From: Thermaurantiacus tibetensis
GTDB lineage: Bacteria; Pseudomonadota; Alphaproteobacteria; Sphingomonadales; Sphingomonadaceae
Length of the DNA: 64,000 nt
Assembly (NCBI RefSeq): GCF_015354055.1
Contig: NZ_JACHTM010000002.1
Coordinates: 62,001 to 126,000, forward strand
Direction of reading: 5' to 3'
Every line of letters begins with the position of its first letter. The stretch's first letter is position 1. The notes under the pieces were generated by a model, which worked only from the letters and a program-made list of their open reading frames with translations, was not told the DNA's origin and made no database searches. Position numbers and translations under genes: made by a program. Shown one piece after another: positions 8,462 through 17,558 of this stretch.

Positions 8462-9343
8462 ATGCGCGGCGGGCCGATCCTCCTCTACCTCTTCGGCATC
8501 GCCGTCTTCTGCGCCATGGACGCCATCATGAAGGCGCTCGTGCTCACCAACCCTGCCGTCGCCGCCACCTTCTGGCGCTACATTGCCGCGCTCGTCTTCA
8601 TCCTGCCCTTCTGGTGGCGCGAGGGGCGCCCGCCGGTGCGCCGGGACATGCTCGCGCCCCACCTGCTGCGCGGGGTACTGATCGCGGCCGCGGCCTATTT
8701 CTTCTTCTGGTCCCTGACCGTCCTGCCGCTCGCCGAGGCGGTCACCTTCGCCTTCGTGGCACCACTGATGATCCCGCCGCTTGCCGCCCTGTTCCTTGGC
8801 GAACGGCTGGAGGCGGGAAGCCTGCTTGCCATCCTCGCCGGCTTTGCCGGCGTGCTGGTGGCCGTCGGCACCGATGTCAGCGCGATCCCGCGCGAGCGCC
8901 TGCTCGGCGTGGGCGCGGTCCTCGTCTCGGCGGCGAGCTACGCCGGTTCCATCGTCCTCATGCGGGCGCGGGCCAGCCGCGACGGCCCCTCGATCCTCAG
9001 CATCCTCGGGGCCGTCATCCCGGCGGCGCTGCTGCTGCCCTTCGTCCTGCTGCTGCCCGAGGGGCGCGTGCCCGCCCCCGCGGACTGGCCGCTGGTGCTG
9101 GGGGCGGGCCTCGCAGGCGCGGTTGCGCTCCAGTTCATCGCCCGCGCCTATGCCCGCGCCGAGGCGCAGACGCTTGCCCCGTTCGAGTACACGGCGCTCT
9201 TCTGGGCAGCGCTGTTCGGCTGGATCTTCTTCGCCGAGCCGCTGTCGTGGCGGACCCTTCTTGGCGCGCTCGTCATCATCGCGGCCTGCCTGTGGCAGGC
9301 GCGGCGGGCCGTCGTTCCCGCGCCGTCGAGCCCGGCGGGCTAG
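8462..9343 (+). CDS. DMT-superfamily (EamA) transporter
   Basis: 293 residues with ten hydrophobic stretches arranged as two EamA repeats of about 140 residues. The first begins FGIAVFCAMDAIMKALVL and the second LGVGAVLVSAASYAGSIVLM. The repeat ends carry GERLEAGSLLAILAGFAGVLV and FAEPLSWRTLLGALVIIAA, the usual EamA helix 5 pattern. Substrates of this family are metabolites such as amino acids or purines; none can be assigned. GCGGGAGGCC lies just before ATG 8462. The stop overlaps the convergent GST gene by 4 bp. Confidence 0.85.
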   Translation: MRGGPILLYLFGIAVFCAMDAIMKALVLTNPAVAATFWRYIAALVFILPFWWREGRPPVRRDMLAPHLLRGVLIAAAAYFFFWSLTVLPLAEAVTFAFVAPLMIPPLAALFLGERLEAGSLLAILAGFAGVLVAVGTDVSAIPRERLLGVGAVLVSAASYAGSIVLMRARASRDGPSILSILGAVIPAALLLPFVLLLPEGRVPAPADWPLVLGAGLAGAVALQFIARAYARAEAQTLAPFEYTALFWAALFGWIFFAEPLSWRTLLGALVIIAACLWQARRAVVPAPSSPAG

Positions 9344-9954
9344 GCGGCGAAGGTGCCGCGGGCATCGAGCCGCTCGAGCCAGGGCGGCACGAAGGCAAGC
9401 CCCTCGGGCAGCGGCACGCCGGCGGCCGGCGCGAAGCGGAGGAAGCAGCCGAGCGGAATGTCGGCAAGGCTGAAGCGGTCGCCGCAGACAAAGGCGCGGC
9501 CGGCGAGCAGCCCGTCGAGCACGCGCAGGCGGTCGGCCCAGTGCGCGAGCATCTCGGCCCCGGCGGCCTGCGAAAGCAGCGGGAGCCGGGGGCTGAAGAA
9601 GTCGCGCGCGACCGTGGCGCGGAAGCCGAGCGTGAAGGGCTCGATGACGAGGAGATCGAAACGGCGCAGCCACATCCGGGTCTCGGCCCGCTCGGCGGGC
9701 GTTCTGCCGAGGAGCGGCGGCTCCGGGTGAAGCTCCTCGAGGAGCTCGCAGATGGCGGTCACCTCGGTGACGACGGTGCCGTCGTCGAGCGCAAGCGCCG
9801 GGAGCTGGCCGAGGGGGTTGATGGCGCGGAAGGCCTCGCCCCGGTTCTCGGCCCCCATGATGTCGACGGGCACCCTCTCCAGCGCGATGCCCTTCTCGGC
9901 CATGAAGGTGCGCACCACCTGCGGATTGGGGCCGAGGCTGTCGTAGAGACGCAT
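9340..9954 (-). CDS. glutathione S-transferase family protein
   Basis: 204 residues. The N-terminal thioredoxin-like domain (residues 1-80) starts MRLYDSLGPNPQVVRTFMAEKG and contains NPLGQLPALALDDGTVVTEVTAICELLEE, the cis-Pro and glutathione-binding segment. An all-helical C-terminal domain follows, with the GST N-capping pattern FSLADIPLGCFL. The catalytic position near Ser6 or Asn9 suggests a bacterial nu- or theta-like enzyme. ATG 9954 is preceded by AAGGAGGGAGGATCC. No linked substrate pathway is visible. Confidence 0.85.
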   Translation of the reverse strand: MRLYDSLGPNPQVVRTFMAEKGIALERVPVDIMGAENRGEAFRAINPLGQLPALALDDGTVVTEVTAICELLEELHPEPPLLGRTPAERAETRMWLRRFDLLVIEPFTLGFRATVARDFFSPRLPLLSQAAGAEMLAHWADRLRVLDGLLAGRAFVCGDRFSLADIPLGCFLRFAPAAGVPLPEGLAFVPPWLERLDARGTFAA

Positions 9955-9998
9955 GGATCCTCCCTCCTTGAACTGCGTGCCGGCGGGCGCCTAGCAGC

Positions 9999-11321
9999 AT
10001 GTCCGTGACACCCGCCAGCCTGCCGCGCACCCACTTCGCCCTCGTCTTCGCGGCGCTTCTCGTGACAGCGGCAGGCAACACCGCCCTCCAGTCGGTGCTG
10101 CCGGTCATCGGCCGGGCCATCCGGATCCCCGACATGGGGATTGCGCTCGTCTTCTCGCTCTCGGCCCTCATCTGGACCTTCTCCGCCCCCTACTGGGCGC
10201 TGCGCTCCGACCGGCGCGGCCGCCGGCTGCTGCTCCTCGTGGGTCTCGGCGGCTTCGGGCTCTCGATGCTGCTGTGCGCCCTCGTCATCCTCGCCGGCCT
10301 GCGCGGCCTCATCGCGCCTCTGGTCACCTTCGCCCTCTTCACGCTGGCGCGCGCGCTCTTCGGCGTGTTTGGCTCGGCCGCCAACCCGGCCGCCCAGGCC
10401 TTCGTCGCCAGCCGCACGACCCCGGCCGAGCGCACCAACGCGCTCGCGCTCCTCTCCTCGGCCTTCGGGCTCGGCACCATCGTCGGCCCGGCGGTCGCCC
10501 CCTTCTTCATCCTCCCTGGAGTCGGCCTCTCGGGGCCCATGTTCGCCTTCGCCGGCGTGGCCGCCGTCGTCGCCCTCCTCGTGCGCCGGGGCCTGCCCGA
10601 CGACGACCCGACCCATGCCCCGCCGCCCGGCGGCGGCCGGGGGGCCGCAGCCTCCATCGCTTCGGTCGGCGGCGCACCCTCCTCGGCGCACGTGCTTGCC
10701 GCGGAAGCCGCGAGCGAATCGGGCGAGCGGCGGCGCGTCTCGGTGTTCGACACGCGCGTGCGCGCCTTCATGATCTACGGCTTTGCCACCGGCTCGCTCC
10801 AGGCGGCAACCGGCCAGGCGCTCGGCTTTCTCATCATCGACCGGCTCGCGGGTGGCGCCGCCGCAGGCGAGTCGGCCAAGCTCATCGGGCTTGCCTTCAT
10901 GGCCGGCGCCGCCGCGACGCTCCTGGCCCAGTGGGGCATCGTGCGCCTCTTCGCCATGACTCCTTCGCAGCTCATGCGCTGGGGCGCGCTGGTGGCCGCC
11001 GCCGGCACGGCGGGGATCGCGCTTGCGCACGATTTCCATGCCCTCGTCATCGCCTTCGCCCTCCAGTCGGCGGGCTTCGGCATGACGCGGCCGGGCTTCA
11101 CTGCCGGGGCGTCGCTTGCCGTCAACCGCGCCGACCAGGGCGCGGTCGCGGGCGCGGTCACCGCCGTCAACGGCGCCTGTTTCGTCGCTGCGCCGGCCAT
11201 TGGCATCGGCCTCTACGAGCTTGTCCCGGCGCTCCCCTACTGGCTGGGCGCGGCCGGCTGCCTCGCGCTTGCGCTCTACGCCTTCCGCAACCGGCAGCTG
11301 CGCGACAGCGGCCCGCGCTGA
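9999..11321 (+). CDS. major facilitator superfamily transporter
   Basis: 440 residues and 12 predicted helices. Seen: the loop 2-3 motif A variant YWALRSDRRGRRLLLLVG, VFGSAANPAAQAFVASRT in helix 4-5, and LLSSAFGLGTIVGPAVAPFF in helix 5. A long central loop (about residues 205-250) contains a low-complexity Gly/Ala/Pro segment. It resembles drug or tetracycline-type efflux proteins (DHA1), but the substrate is unknown. TTGAAC (9968-9973) and CTAGCA (9991-9996) are 17 bp apart. If they form the promoter, transcription starts next to the ATG and the message is nearly leaderless; GTG 10005 would then be an alternative start. Confidence 0.85.
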   Translation: MSVTPASLPRTHFALVFAALLVTAAGNTALQSVLPVIGRAIRIPDMGIALVFSLSALIWTFSAPYWALRSDRRGRRLLLLVGLGGFGLSMLLCALVILAGLRGLIAPLVTFALFTLARALFGVFGSAANPAAQAFVASRTTPAERTNALALLSSAFGLGTIVGPAVAPFFILPGVGLSGPMFAFAGVAAVVALLVRRGLPDDDPTHAPPPGGGRGAAASIASVGGAPSSAHVLAAEAASESGERRRVSVFDTRVRAFMIYGFATGSLQAATGQALGFLIIDRLAGGAAAGESAKLIGLAFMAGAAATLLAQWGIVRLFAMTPSQLMRWGALVAAAGTAGIALAHDFHALVIAFALQSAGFGMTRPGFTAGASLAVNRADQGAVAGAVTAVNGACFVAAPAIGIGLYELVPALPYWLGAAGCLALALYAFRNRQLRDSGPR

Positions 11322-11348
11322 CGGCCGGCCATTCCTCTCACGCCCGCC

Positions 11349-11648
11349 TCAGGCGACGAGCAGCTGCCAGTCTTCCCGCCCGGCCATGACGGCGACGAGC
11401 CCGCGCGGCGCGACTCCGGCAGGCAGATCCGCCGCCGCGACGCCCGCCTCCGCCATCGCCGCCTGGCAGGCGGAGAGCTCGGCGCCAAGCTCCCGGAGCG
11501 CGGCCAGGCGGGGACAGTCGGTGAAGTCGGGGCCCTTCAGCAGCACCGCAACCGGCCGGCCGAGCGCGGCTGCAACCGCCGCCGCCTCGAGCGCGGCTGC
11601 GGCACGCGGGCCTTCGCGCGCGGTCAGGACGAGGAGCAGACCGGGCAC
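11349..11648 (-). CDS. DsrE-like small protein
   Basis: 99 residues with GTG start. Alternating beta/alpha pattern: [23 protein letters not shown], and ELSACQAAMAEAGVAAADLP, where the single Cys sits as in DsrE/DsrF/TusD-like sulfur carriers, then GLVAVMAGREDWQLL. It overlaps the end of the ThiF-type E1 gene by 25 bp, so the two are translated together. A DsrE-fold protein next to an E1-like adenylyltransferase suggests sulfur-transfer chemistry, but no partner sulfur carrier (MoaD/ThiS) is present here. Medium certainty. Confidence 0.6.
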   Translation of the reverse strand: MPGLLLVLTAREGPRAAAALEAAAVAAALGRPVAVLLKGPDFTDCPRLAALRELGAELSACQAAMAEAGVAAADLPAGVAPRGLVAVMAGREDWQLLVA

Positions 11649-12379
11649 GCCGGATCCTTCGGCACGCGGATGCGACGGAGGGACAGCGTCAGGGCGTCGA
11701 AGAGCGCAAGCTCGCCCGGCGGGCGGGCGGCAAAGCCGGTCAGGAGGCGGATGGCCTCGAGCGCCTGCAGGCTCCCCATCACGCCCGCGAGCGCGCCGAG
11801 AACCCCGCGCGCCGCGCAGGTCTCGCCCGGCCGGTCCTCGGCCGCGCCGGCAAAGCAGGCCCAGCAGGGCGAATCGGCCAGGTGGCCGGCGAAGACCCCG
11901 AGCTGGCCCTCGAACCGGCCCATGGCGGCCGCCACCAGCGGGAGGCCGAGGGCGACGCAGGCGCGGTTGACGACCGCGCGGGCGGCGAAGCTGTCGGTGC
12001 CGTCGAGCACGAGGTCATGGCCGGCAAGAAGGGCCGCGGCGTTCGCCTCGGTCAGCCGCTCCGCGCGCGCCAAGATGCACACATGGGGGTTGAGCGCGGC
12101 CAGCCGCTCGGCCGCCACCTCGGCCTTCGGCCGGCCGATGTCGGCCGTGGCGTAGAGCGTCTGGCGCTGGAGGTTGGAGAGGGCGACGCAATCGTCGTCC
12201 ACGATGGTGAGCTGCCCCACGCCAGCGGCGGCCAGGCAGGGAAGTGCTGCCGAGCCGAGCCCGCCCGCCCCCACCACCGCCACCGCCGCGGCCTTGAGCC
12301 GCGCCTGGCCGGCGCCGCCCACTTCGGGAAGCACGATGTGGCGGGCGTAGCGCTCGAGCTCGAGGTCAGAGAGGGTCAT
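11624..12379 (-). CDS. HesA/MoeB/ThiF family adenylyltransferase
   Basis: 251 residues, E1-like enzyme that adenylates the C-terminus of a ubiquitin-like sulfur carrier. Seen: [19 protein letters not shown] (ATP-binding P-loop), [14 protein letters not shown] with the Arg/Gln of the active site, [13 protein letters not shown], and two zinc Cys pairs, CWAC and CPVC. Length fits MoeB without a rhodanese domain. ATG 12379 overlaps the dut stop (ATGA). It could act in molybdopterin or thiamine synthesis; the neighbours do not decide which. Confidence 0.88.
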   Translation of the reverse strand: MTLSDLELERYARHIVLPEVGGAGQARLKAAAVAVVGAGGLGSAALPCLAAAGVGQLTIVDDDCVALSNLQRQTLYATADIGRPKAEVAAERLAALNPHVCILARAERLTEANAAALLAGHDLVLDGTDSFAARAVVNRACVALGLPLVAAAMGRFEGQLGVFAGHLADSPCWACFAGAAEDRPGETCAARGVLGALAGVMGSLQALEAIRLLTGFAARPPGELALFDALTLSLRRIRVPKDPACPVCSSS

Positions 12380-12822
12380 GCCCGCCCGGTCGAGCCGAAG
12401 CCGCCCTCCCCCCGCGCGGTCGGCTCGAGTTCGGCCACTTCCTCGACCGCCGCGCGCACGACGGGGGCCACGACAAGCTGGGCAATCCGCATGCCGCGGG
12501 CGATCGCAACCGGCGCTGCGCCGAGATTGGCGAGGATCACCTTGAGTTCGCCGCGATAGTCGGAGTCGACCGTGCCCGGCGCGTTGAGCACGGCAAGCCC
12601 GTCGGCAAGCGCAAGGCCCGAGCGGGCGCGGACCTGGAGCTCGAAGCCCTCCGGCACCGCCACCTTGAGGCCGGTCGCGACGGCCGCGCGAGCGCCGGGG
12701 GCGAGCTCGAGGTCCTCGGCAGCACACACGTCCATGCCGGCCGCGCCGGCGGTCTGGTAGGCCGGAAGCGGCAGGCCCTGCCCGTGGGGCAGGCGGGCAA
12801 TGCGGAGGACGGGCGCGCTCAT
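12376..12822 (-). CDS. dut: dUTP diphosphatase
   Basis: 148 residues, the trimeric dUTPase that hydrolyses dUTP to dUMP. All five motifs are present: AGMDVCA (1), RARSGLA (2), [17 protein letters not shown] (3, catalytic Asp), [13 protein letters not shown] (4), and the flexible C-terminal [12 protein letters not shown] (5). ATG 12822 overlaps the coaBC stop by 4 bp, and dut itself overlaps the E1 gene by 4 bp, giving tight coupling. coaBC-dut is a widespread bacterial pair. Confidence 0.96.
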   Translation of the reverse strand: MSAPVLRIARLPHGQGLPLPAYQTAGAAGMDVCAAEDLELAPGARAAVATGLKVAVPEGFELQVRARSGLALADGLAVLNAPGTVDSDYRGELKVILANLGAAPVAIARGMRIAQLVVAPVVRAAVEEVAELEPTARGEGGFGSTGRA

Positions 12823-14012
12823 GCGGGTGCGAACCAGCGGGCCAGGCGGTCGGCAAGCCGGGCGGCCACTTCCTCCTTCGTCCCTTCCGGCAGGCTCTCC
12901 ACGCCCTCGGCCGTCACGAGGTGGACGGCGTTGCGGCTGCCGCCCATCACGTCGCCCGAGACGTCGTTGGCGACGATCATGTCGCAGCCCTTGCGCGCCA
13001 GCTTGGCCTTGGCGCGGGCAAGGAGGTCGTGCGTCTCGGCGGCAAATCCCACCACCCGCGCGGGGCGGTGCGGGCCCGGCGCGGCCAGGCGGGCGAGGAT
13101 GTCGGGGTTCTCGACGAGCGCGAGGGCCGGCGCCACCTCCCCCTTGGCGAGCTTGGCCGCCGCCGGCTCGACGCGCCAGTCGGCAACGGCGGCCACCATC
13201 ACGGCAAGGTCGGCCGGAAGAGCGGCGAAAACGGCGGCCTCCATCTCCCGCGCGGTCTCGACATCCACGCGGGTGACGCCCGGCGGCGTCGGCAGCGCGA
13301 CCGGGCCGGCGACGAGCGTGACGCGGGCGCCGCGGGCAGCGAGCGCCTGGGCAATGGCGAAGCCCTGGCGGCCCGAGGAGCGGTTGGCGAGGTAGCGCAC
13401 CGGGTCGATCGGCTCGTGCGTGGGGCCGGCCGTCACGAGGGCATGGCGGCCGGCAAGCGGCCCCGCGCCGGGTGCGAGCGCTGCGGCGATGGCCGCGAGA
13501 ATGGCCGGGGGCTCGGGCAGGCGGCCCGGGCCATGCTCGCCGCAGGCCATGGGGCCGACATCGGGTTCGAGAACCGTCACCCCCCGGCGCCGGAGGGTCG
13601 CCACATTGGCCTGCGTTGCCGGGTGCTCCCACATGCGGACGTTCATGGCCGGCGCCACCATGACCGGCGTGTCGGTGGCAAGAAGCAGGGTGGAGGCGAG
13701 GTCGTCGGCGAGGCCCGCCGCCATCCTGGCCATGAGATCGGCGGTCGCCGGGCAGACGAGGACGAGATCGGCCGCGCGGGAGAGGCGGATGTGGCCCATC
13801 TCGGCCTCGTCGTCGAGGTCGAAGAGCTCGGTGTAGGCGCGCGTCTCGGCGAGCGCGGCGGCGGCAAGCGGGGTGATGAACTGCTGCGCCGCCCGCGTGA
13901 GCACGGGGGTGACGTGGCCCCCTTGCGCGCGGACGAGTCGGATGAGCTCGAGCGCCTTGTAGGCGGCAATGCCGCCGCCGATGACGAGAAGGAGGCGCCT
14001 GCCGGCGAGCAT
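12819..14012 (-). CDS. coaBC: bifunctional phosphopantothenoylcysteine decarboxylase/synthetase
   Basis: 397 residues catalysing two steps of coenzyme A synthesis. The N-terminal CoaC half (to about residue 185) has the flavoprotein start [16 protein letters not shown], the substrate-recognition APAMNVRMW, and the active-site Cys in [12 protein letters not shown]. The CoaB half begins [24 protein letters not shown] and has AVADWRVE and ANDVSG. ATG 14012 follows a GCTAGGGGCGGGAGC stretch in which CTAG may be the -10, leaving little or no leader. The gene is downstream of ubiE-ubiB with a 50-bp gap. Confidence 0.96.
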   Translation of the reverse strand: MLAGRRLLLVIGGGIAAYKALELIRLVRAQGGHVTPVLTRAAQQFITPLAAAALAETRAYTELFDLDDEAEMGHIRLSRAADLVLVCPATADLMARMAAGLADDLASTLLLATDTPVMVAPAMNVRMWEHPATQANVATLRRRGVTVLEPDVGPMACGEHGPGRLPEPPAILAAIAAALAPGAGPLAGRHALVTAGPTHEPIDPVRYLANRSSGRQGFAIAQALAARGARVTLVAGPVALPTPPGVTRVDVETAREMEAAVFAALPADLAVMVAAVADWRVEPAAAKLAKGEVAPALALVENPDILARLAAPGPHRPARVVGFAAETHDLLARAKAKLARKGCDMIVANDVSGDVMGGSRNAVHLVTAEGVESLPEGTKEEVAARLADRLARWFAPA

Positions 14013-14062
14013 GCTCCCGCCCCTAGCGGCGCCGCTGCCGGCTGCCAATCGGCAGGGTCCGC

Positions 14063-15583
14063 TCAGCCGAGGAGCGCCATCGCGCCAGCCCCCAGCGCCG
14101 CACCGAGCGCCAGCCACGGCCAGCGGGCCGGCCGCGGCGGGGAAAGCGGCGGAAGCGGGATGGCGGGCGGAGCGGCGCCGTCGGGCGGCAGAAGGGCGAG
14201 CGCGCGCCGCGCCGCACCGGGAAGCGCGCCGATGAGCCCCGCACCGCGCAGCAGGCGGTCGGCAAGGCGCGCCTCGGGCCCAAGCTCGTCCCGGATCCAG
14301 CGCTTCACGTAAGGACTGGCGGCGTCCCACATGTTGATGTCGGGGTCGAGCGCGCTCGCCACGCCCTCCACCATCACCATGGTCTTCTGCAGCAGCAGGA
14401 GGTGCGGCTGCGTCTCCATGTCGAAGCTGCGGGTGATGGCGAACAGCCCGTCGAGGAGACCGCCGACCGAAATCTCGGAGGTGGCGCGGCCGCGGATGGG
14501 CTCGCCCACGGCCCTGAGCGCCGTCGCGAAGGCCCCGCGGTCGTGGTAGGGCGGCACATAGCCCGCCTCGAAGTGGATGTCGGCGACGCGCCGGTAGTCG
14601 CCGGTGATGAGCCCGTAGAGGATCTCGGCCAGATAGACCCGGGCGCGGCGGTCGAGCCGGCCCATGATCCCGAAGTCGAGGAAGGCGATGCGGCCGTCGG
14701 GGCAGAGCAGCAGGTTCCCCTGGTGGAGGTCGGCGTGGAAGAAGCCGCGGCCGATCGCCTGGGCCAGGAAGGCGCGCACGACGGTCCGCGCCAGCGCCGG
14801 CCGGTTGGCCCCGCTGGCCTCGACGGCGGCAAGGTCGGTCAGCTTGATGCCCTCCACCCATTCGAGCGCGAGCACGCGGCGGCTGGTGTAGTCCCAGATG
14901 ACCGCCGGCACCCGCACGCCAGGCTCGGCGCGCACGGCATCGGCCAGCTCCGAGGCGTTGCCCGCCTCGCGCCGGAGGTCGAGCTCGGCCAGCGTCCACT
15001 GGCGGAAGGTGGCGATCACCTGCCGGGGCCGGAGCCGCGCGAACTCGCCGCCCAGCGCCTCCAGACGGTCGGCGGCCCAGGCGTAGCTCGCAAGCGCCGA
15101 GGTGAAGCGCTCCTCGATGCCGGGCCTCAGCACCTTGAGCGCCACCACCTGCCCACGGTGGGTGACGGCGCGGTGCACCTGGGCGATCGAGGCCGCGCCC
15201 GCCGGCTGGCGGGAGATCTCGGCGAAATGGGCGCGCCAGCCGCCGGGCAAGGCGCGGTCGAGCTCGGCCTCGATCGCCTCGAAGGGAGCAGGCTCGAGAT
15301 CGTCCTGGAGGCGGCGGAGGTCGGCCGCCACCTCGGCGCCGACAAGGTCGGGCCGCGTGGCAAGCGCCTGGCCGAGCTTGACTGCAGCCGGCCCGCAGGC
15401 GCGCAGGCCGCCGGCGAAGTCCGGGGGGTCGGGCGCGAAGGCGCCAAGCCGCAGCAGCCGCGCGAGAAGGCCGAGCTCCGCCGGCACGTCCGGGTGGCGC
15501 TCGAAGGGCCGGAGCGCCCCGTGCCGGGCCAGCCGGCGGGCGTCTGCCAGAAGACGCAGCGCGTGGCGCGAGGCGAGGAGCAA
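14063..15583 (-). CDS. ubiB: ubiquinone biosynthesis accessory kinase-like protein UbiB
   Basis: 506 residues of the ABC1/ADCK atypical kinase family needed for ubiquinone synthesis. Seen: the family KxGQ motif in AAVKLGQALATRPDL, AAGASIAQVHRA replacing the P-loop (A-rich), VALKVLRPG with the ATP-binding Lys, and FHADLHQGNLL with the catalytic loop. Two hydrophobic C-terminal segments would anchor it in the membrane. The start must be the TTG at 15583, since the codon just before it is the TGA that ends ubiE in the same frame. GGAAGG lies 5 bp ahead of the TTG. Confidence 0.94.
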   Translation of the reverse strand: MLLASRHALRLLADARRLARHGALRPFERHPDVPAELGLLARLLRLGAFAPDPPDFAGGLRACGPAAVKLGQALATRPDLVGAEVAADLRRLQDDLEPAPFEAIEAELDRALPGGWRAHFAEISRQPAGAASIAQVHRAVTHRGQVVALKVLRPGIEERFTSALASYAWAADRLEALGGEFARLRPRQVIATFRQWTLAELDLRREAGNASELADAVRAEPGVRVPAVIWDYTSRRVLALEWVEGIKLTDLAAVEASGANRPALARTVVRAFLAQAIGRGFFHADLHQGNLLLCPDGRIAFLDFGIMGRLDRRARVYLAEILYGLITGDYRRVADIHFEAGYVPPYHDRGAFATALRAVGEPIRGRATSEISVGGLLDGLFAITRSFDMETQPHLLLLQKTMVMVEGVASALDPDINMWDAASPYVKRWIRDELGPEARLADRLLRGAGLIGALPGAARRALALLPPDGAAPPAIPLPPLSPPRPARWPWLALGAALGAGAMALLG

Positions 15584-16333
15584 TCAGACCTTCCAGCCGC
15601 GGTGGATGGCAACTGCCCCGCCAAGGATGGGGGTGACGGCGACCCGGCGAAAGCCGGCGGCCTCGATCATGGCGGCGAAGTCTTCCATGCGCGGGAACCG
15701 GCGGATCGATTCGACGAGGTAGCGGTAGGCCTCGGCATCGCGGGCGACGGCAGCGCCGATCCGGGGCACCACCTGCATCGAGTACAGGTCGTAGAGGCGG
15801 GCGAAGCCCGGCCATTCGGTCGTCGAGAACTCGAGGCAGAAGAAACGCCCGCCCCAGCCGAGCACGCGGTGCGCCTCGGCAAGCGCCCGGTCGACGTGGG
15901 TCACGTTCCGGATGCCGAAGGCGACGGTGACGGCCGCGAAGGCCCCGTCGGCGAAGGGAAGGGCCTCGGCATTGGCTTCCACCCAGTCGAGCCCGGCGAT
16001 GCCCCGCGCGCGGGCCCGCGCTTCGCCGACCGCCAGCATCTCGGGGTTGATGTCGGCCACCGTCACCCGGGCGCCCGCGCGGGCGAGGCGGAAGGCGATG
16101 TCCCCGGTGCCGCCGGCGAGGTCGAGGATGGCCTCGCCGGGCCGCGGGCGCACCAGCTCCACGAACCGGTCCTTCCATGCCCGGTGGAGGCCCGCCGACA
16201 TGAGGTCGTTCATGAGGTCGTAGCGGCGCGCGACGCGCATGAAGACGTCCTTCACCCGCGCCGTCTTCTCCTCGGGCGGCACGTCGGCAAAACCGAAGGG
16301 GACGGTGGCGGGCGCCGGTGGTGGTTCGGTCAT
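15584..16333 (-). CDS. ubiE: demethylmenaquinone/ubiquinone C-methyltransferase UbiE
   Basis: 249 residues, SAM-dependent C-methyltransferase of ubiquinone synthesis. Seen: FGFADVPPEEKTARVKDVF (family N-terminus), YDLMNDLMSAGLHRAWKD, the SAM-binding LDLAGGTGDIAFRLA, FGIRNVTHVDRALAEAHRVL, and the typical C-terminal GGAVAIHRGWKV. Transcribed away from mutM, with 44 bp between the two starts. The last codon is followed by TGA and immediately by the ubiB TTG, so the two are an obligate translational pair. Confidence 0.96.
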   Translation of the reverse strand: MTEPPPAPATVPFGFADVPPEEKTARVKDVFMRVARRYDLMNDLMSAGLHRAWKDRFVELVRPRPGEAILDLAGGTGDIAFRLARAGARVTVADINPEMLAVGEARARARGIAGLDWVEANAEALPFADGAFAAVTVAFGIRNVTHVDRALAEAHRVLGWGGRFFCLEFSTTEWPGFARLYDLYSMQVVPRIGAAVARDAEAYRYLVESIRRFPRMEDFAAMIEAAGFRRVAVTPILGGAVAIHRGWKV

Positions 16334-16377
16334 GCCTGCCCCTTGCCCGAGCTCAGGCCTGCTGTCACGGCGGCGCG

Positions 16378-17190
16378 GTGCCCGAGCTTCCCGAAGTCGA
16401 GACGGTGGTGCGCGGCCTCTCGCCCCTCCTCGAAGGGCGGCGGCTGGAGCGGGTGCTGGTGCGGCGGGCGGACCTGCGCTGGCCCGTGCCGCCGGACCTC
16501 GCAGCGAGGCTCGAGGGCGCGCGCATCCTCCGCCTCGCGCGCCGGGCGAAATATGGCCTCGCCGAGACCGACCGCGGCGACACGCTCATCTTCCACCTCG
16601 GCATGTCGGGCCGGTTCCGGCTGGACCCGGAGCCCCTGCTGCCGCACGACCATGTCGTCCTCGAGGCGGGCGGGCGGCGCCTTGCCTTCCACGACCCGCG
16701 CCGGTTCGGCTCGCTTCACCTCGCCCCCACGGCGGAAGCCGGCCGCCATCCGCTCCTTGCAGATCTCGGACCGGAACCGCTGTCGGACGCCTTCGACGGC
16801 ACCCACCTCGCGCACGCGGCAGCCGGCCGGAGGGCCGCCATCAAGGCGCTGCTCCTCGACCAGCGGGTCGTCGCCGGGCTCGGCAACATCTACGCAAGCG
16901 AGAGCCTCTTCCGGGCCGGAATCGCCCCCGCCCGCCCGGCAGGCCGGATTGCCCTTGCCCGCCTCGAGTCGCTCGCAGCTGCCGTGAAGGCGGTGCTCGC
17001 CGAGGCCATCGCGGCCGGCGGCTCGTCGCTTCGGGACCATGTGGCGGTCTCGGGCGAGCTCGGCACGTTCCAGCACCACTTCCGGGTCTATGGCCGCACC
17101 GGCCAGCCCTGTCCGGCCTGCGGACGGCCGCTCCGGCGGTTCCTGCTCGGCCAGCGTGCGACCTACGCCTGCCGGCGCTGCCAGCGCTGA
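16378..17190 (+). CDS. mutM: formamidopyrimidine-DNA glycosylase
   Basis: 270 residues. It excises 8-oxoguanine and formamidopyrimidines using the N-terminal Pro. The GTG at 16378 is followed directly by PELPEVE, the invariant Pro-Glu catalytic start, which fixes the start although the frame is open to 16318. Also seen: LGMSGRF, the conserved NIYASE, and a C-terminal zinc finger C-x2-C-x16-C-x2-C (CPACG..YACRRC). Length equals the E. coli enzyme within one residue. It lies upstream of rpsT and dnaA, a common sphingomonad order. Confidence 0.97.
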   Translation: MPELPEVETVVRGLSPLLEGRRLERVLVRRADLRWPVPPDLAARLEGARILRLARRAKYGLAETDRGDTLIFHLGMSGRFRLDPEPLLPHDHVVLEAGGRRLAFHDPRRFGSLHLAPTAEAGRHPLLADLGPEPLSDAFDGTHLAHAAAGRRAAIKALLLDQRVVAGLGNIYASESLFRAGIAPARPAGRIALARLESLAAAVKAVLAEAIAAGGSSLRDHVAVSGELGTFQHHFRVYGRTGQPCPACGRPLRRFLLGQRATYACRRCQR

Positions 17191-17203
17191 GCGTGCCCGC
17201 CGC

Positions 17204-17232
17204 TTGACCGGCTGGCGAGCGCCGGCTATCGG
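17204..17232 (+). promoter_or_regulatory. housekeeping promoter of rpsT
   Basis: TTGACC (17204-17209), a 17-bp spacer, and TATCGG (17227-17232). Transcription would start near 17239, giving a leader of about 50 bases to the rpsT ATG at 17289. The same arrangement (TTGACx-N17-TATNGN) occurs before rpmH. Confidence 0.6.
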
Positions 17233-17288
17233 GCCGCTCCCGCGAGGCCGGCCGAGCCGCCCTCGCGCCTTCGGAGTGTGTGGAGCAG

Positions 17289-17558
17289 ATGGCGAATACT
17301 CCCTCGGCCGAGAAGCGGATCCGCCGCAACGCGCGCCGCGCGGCGATCAACAAGGCCCGCCGGTCACGGATCCGGACCTTCGTCAAGAAGGTCGAGGCGG
17401 CCATCGAGTCGGGCGTCCGCGCCCAGGCGCTCGAGGCCTTCGCTGCGGCCCAGCCCGAGCTGATGCGCGGGGTCTCGAAGGGCGTGCTCCACCGGAACAC
17501 CGCATCGCGCAAGATCTCCCGGCTTGCGAAGCGGATTGCCGCGCTGCCGGAGGCCTGA
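17289..17558 (+). CDS. rpsT: 30S ribosomal protein S20
   Basis: 89 residues, very basic, helical. It starts [20 protein letters not shown] and contains the S20 core [19 protein letters not shown] and [14 protein letters not shown]. It binds 16S rRNA near the 5' domain. The ATG at 17289 gives the normal S20 N-terminus; a TTG/GTG slightly upstream is not needed. GGAGC precedes it. The gene stands alone between mutM and the long dnaA leader. Confidence 0.97.
   Translation: MANTPSAEKRIRRNARRAAINKARRSRIRTFVKKVEAAIESGVRAQALEAFAAAQPELMRGVSKGVLHRNTASRKISRLAKRIAALPEA

Noticed and set aside
15584-15586. TGA between ubiE and ubiB as a selenocysteine codon or an artefact splitting one fused gene
   Set aside because: Both proteins are complete with normal ends, GGAAGG is correctly placed for the TTG, and no selenocysteine element is evident.
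12819-16178. Single 1119-residue protein on the minus strand
   Set aside because: It is the coaBC frame read on through ubiB and ubiE in a shadow frame. Only the part from 14012 to 12819 shows family motifs.
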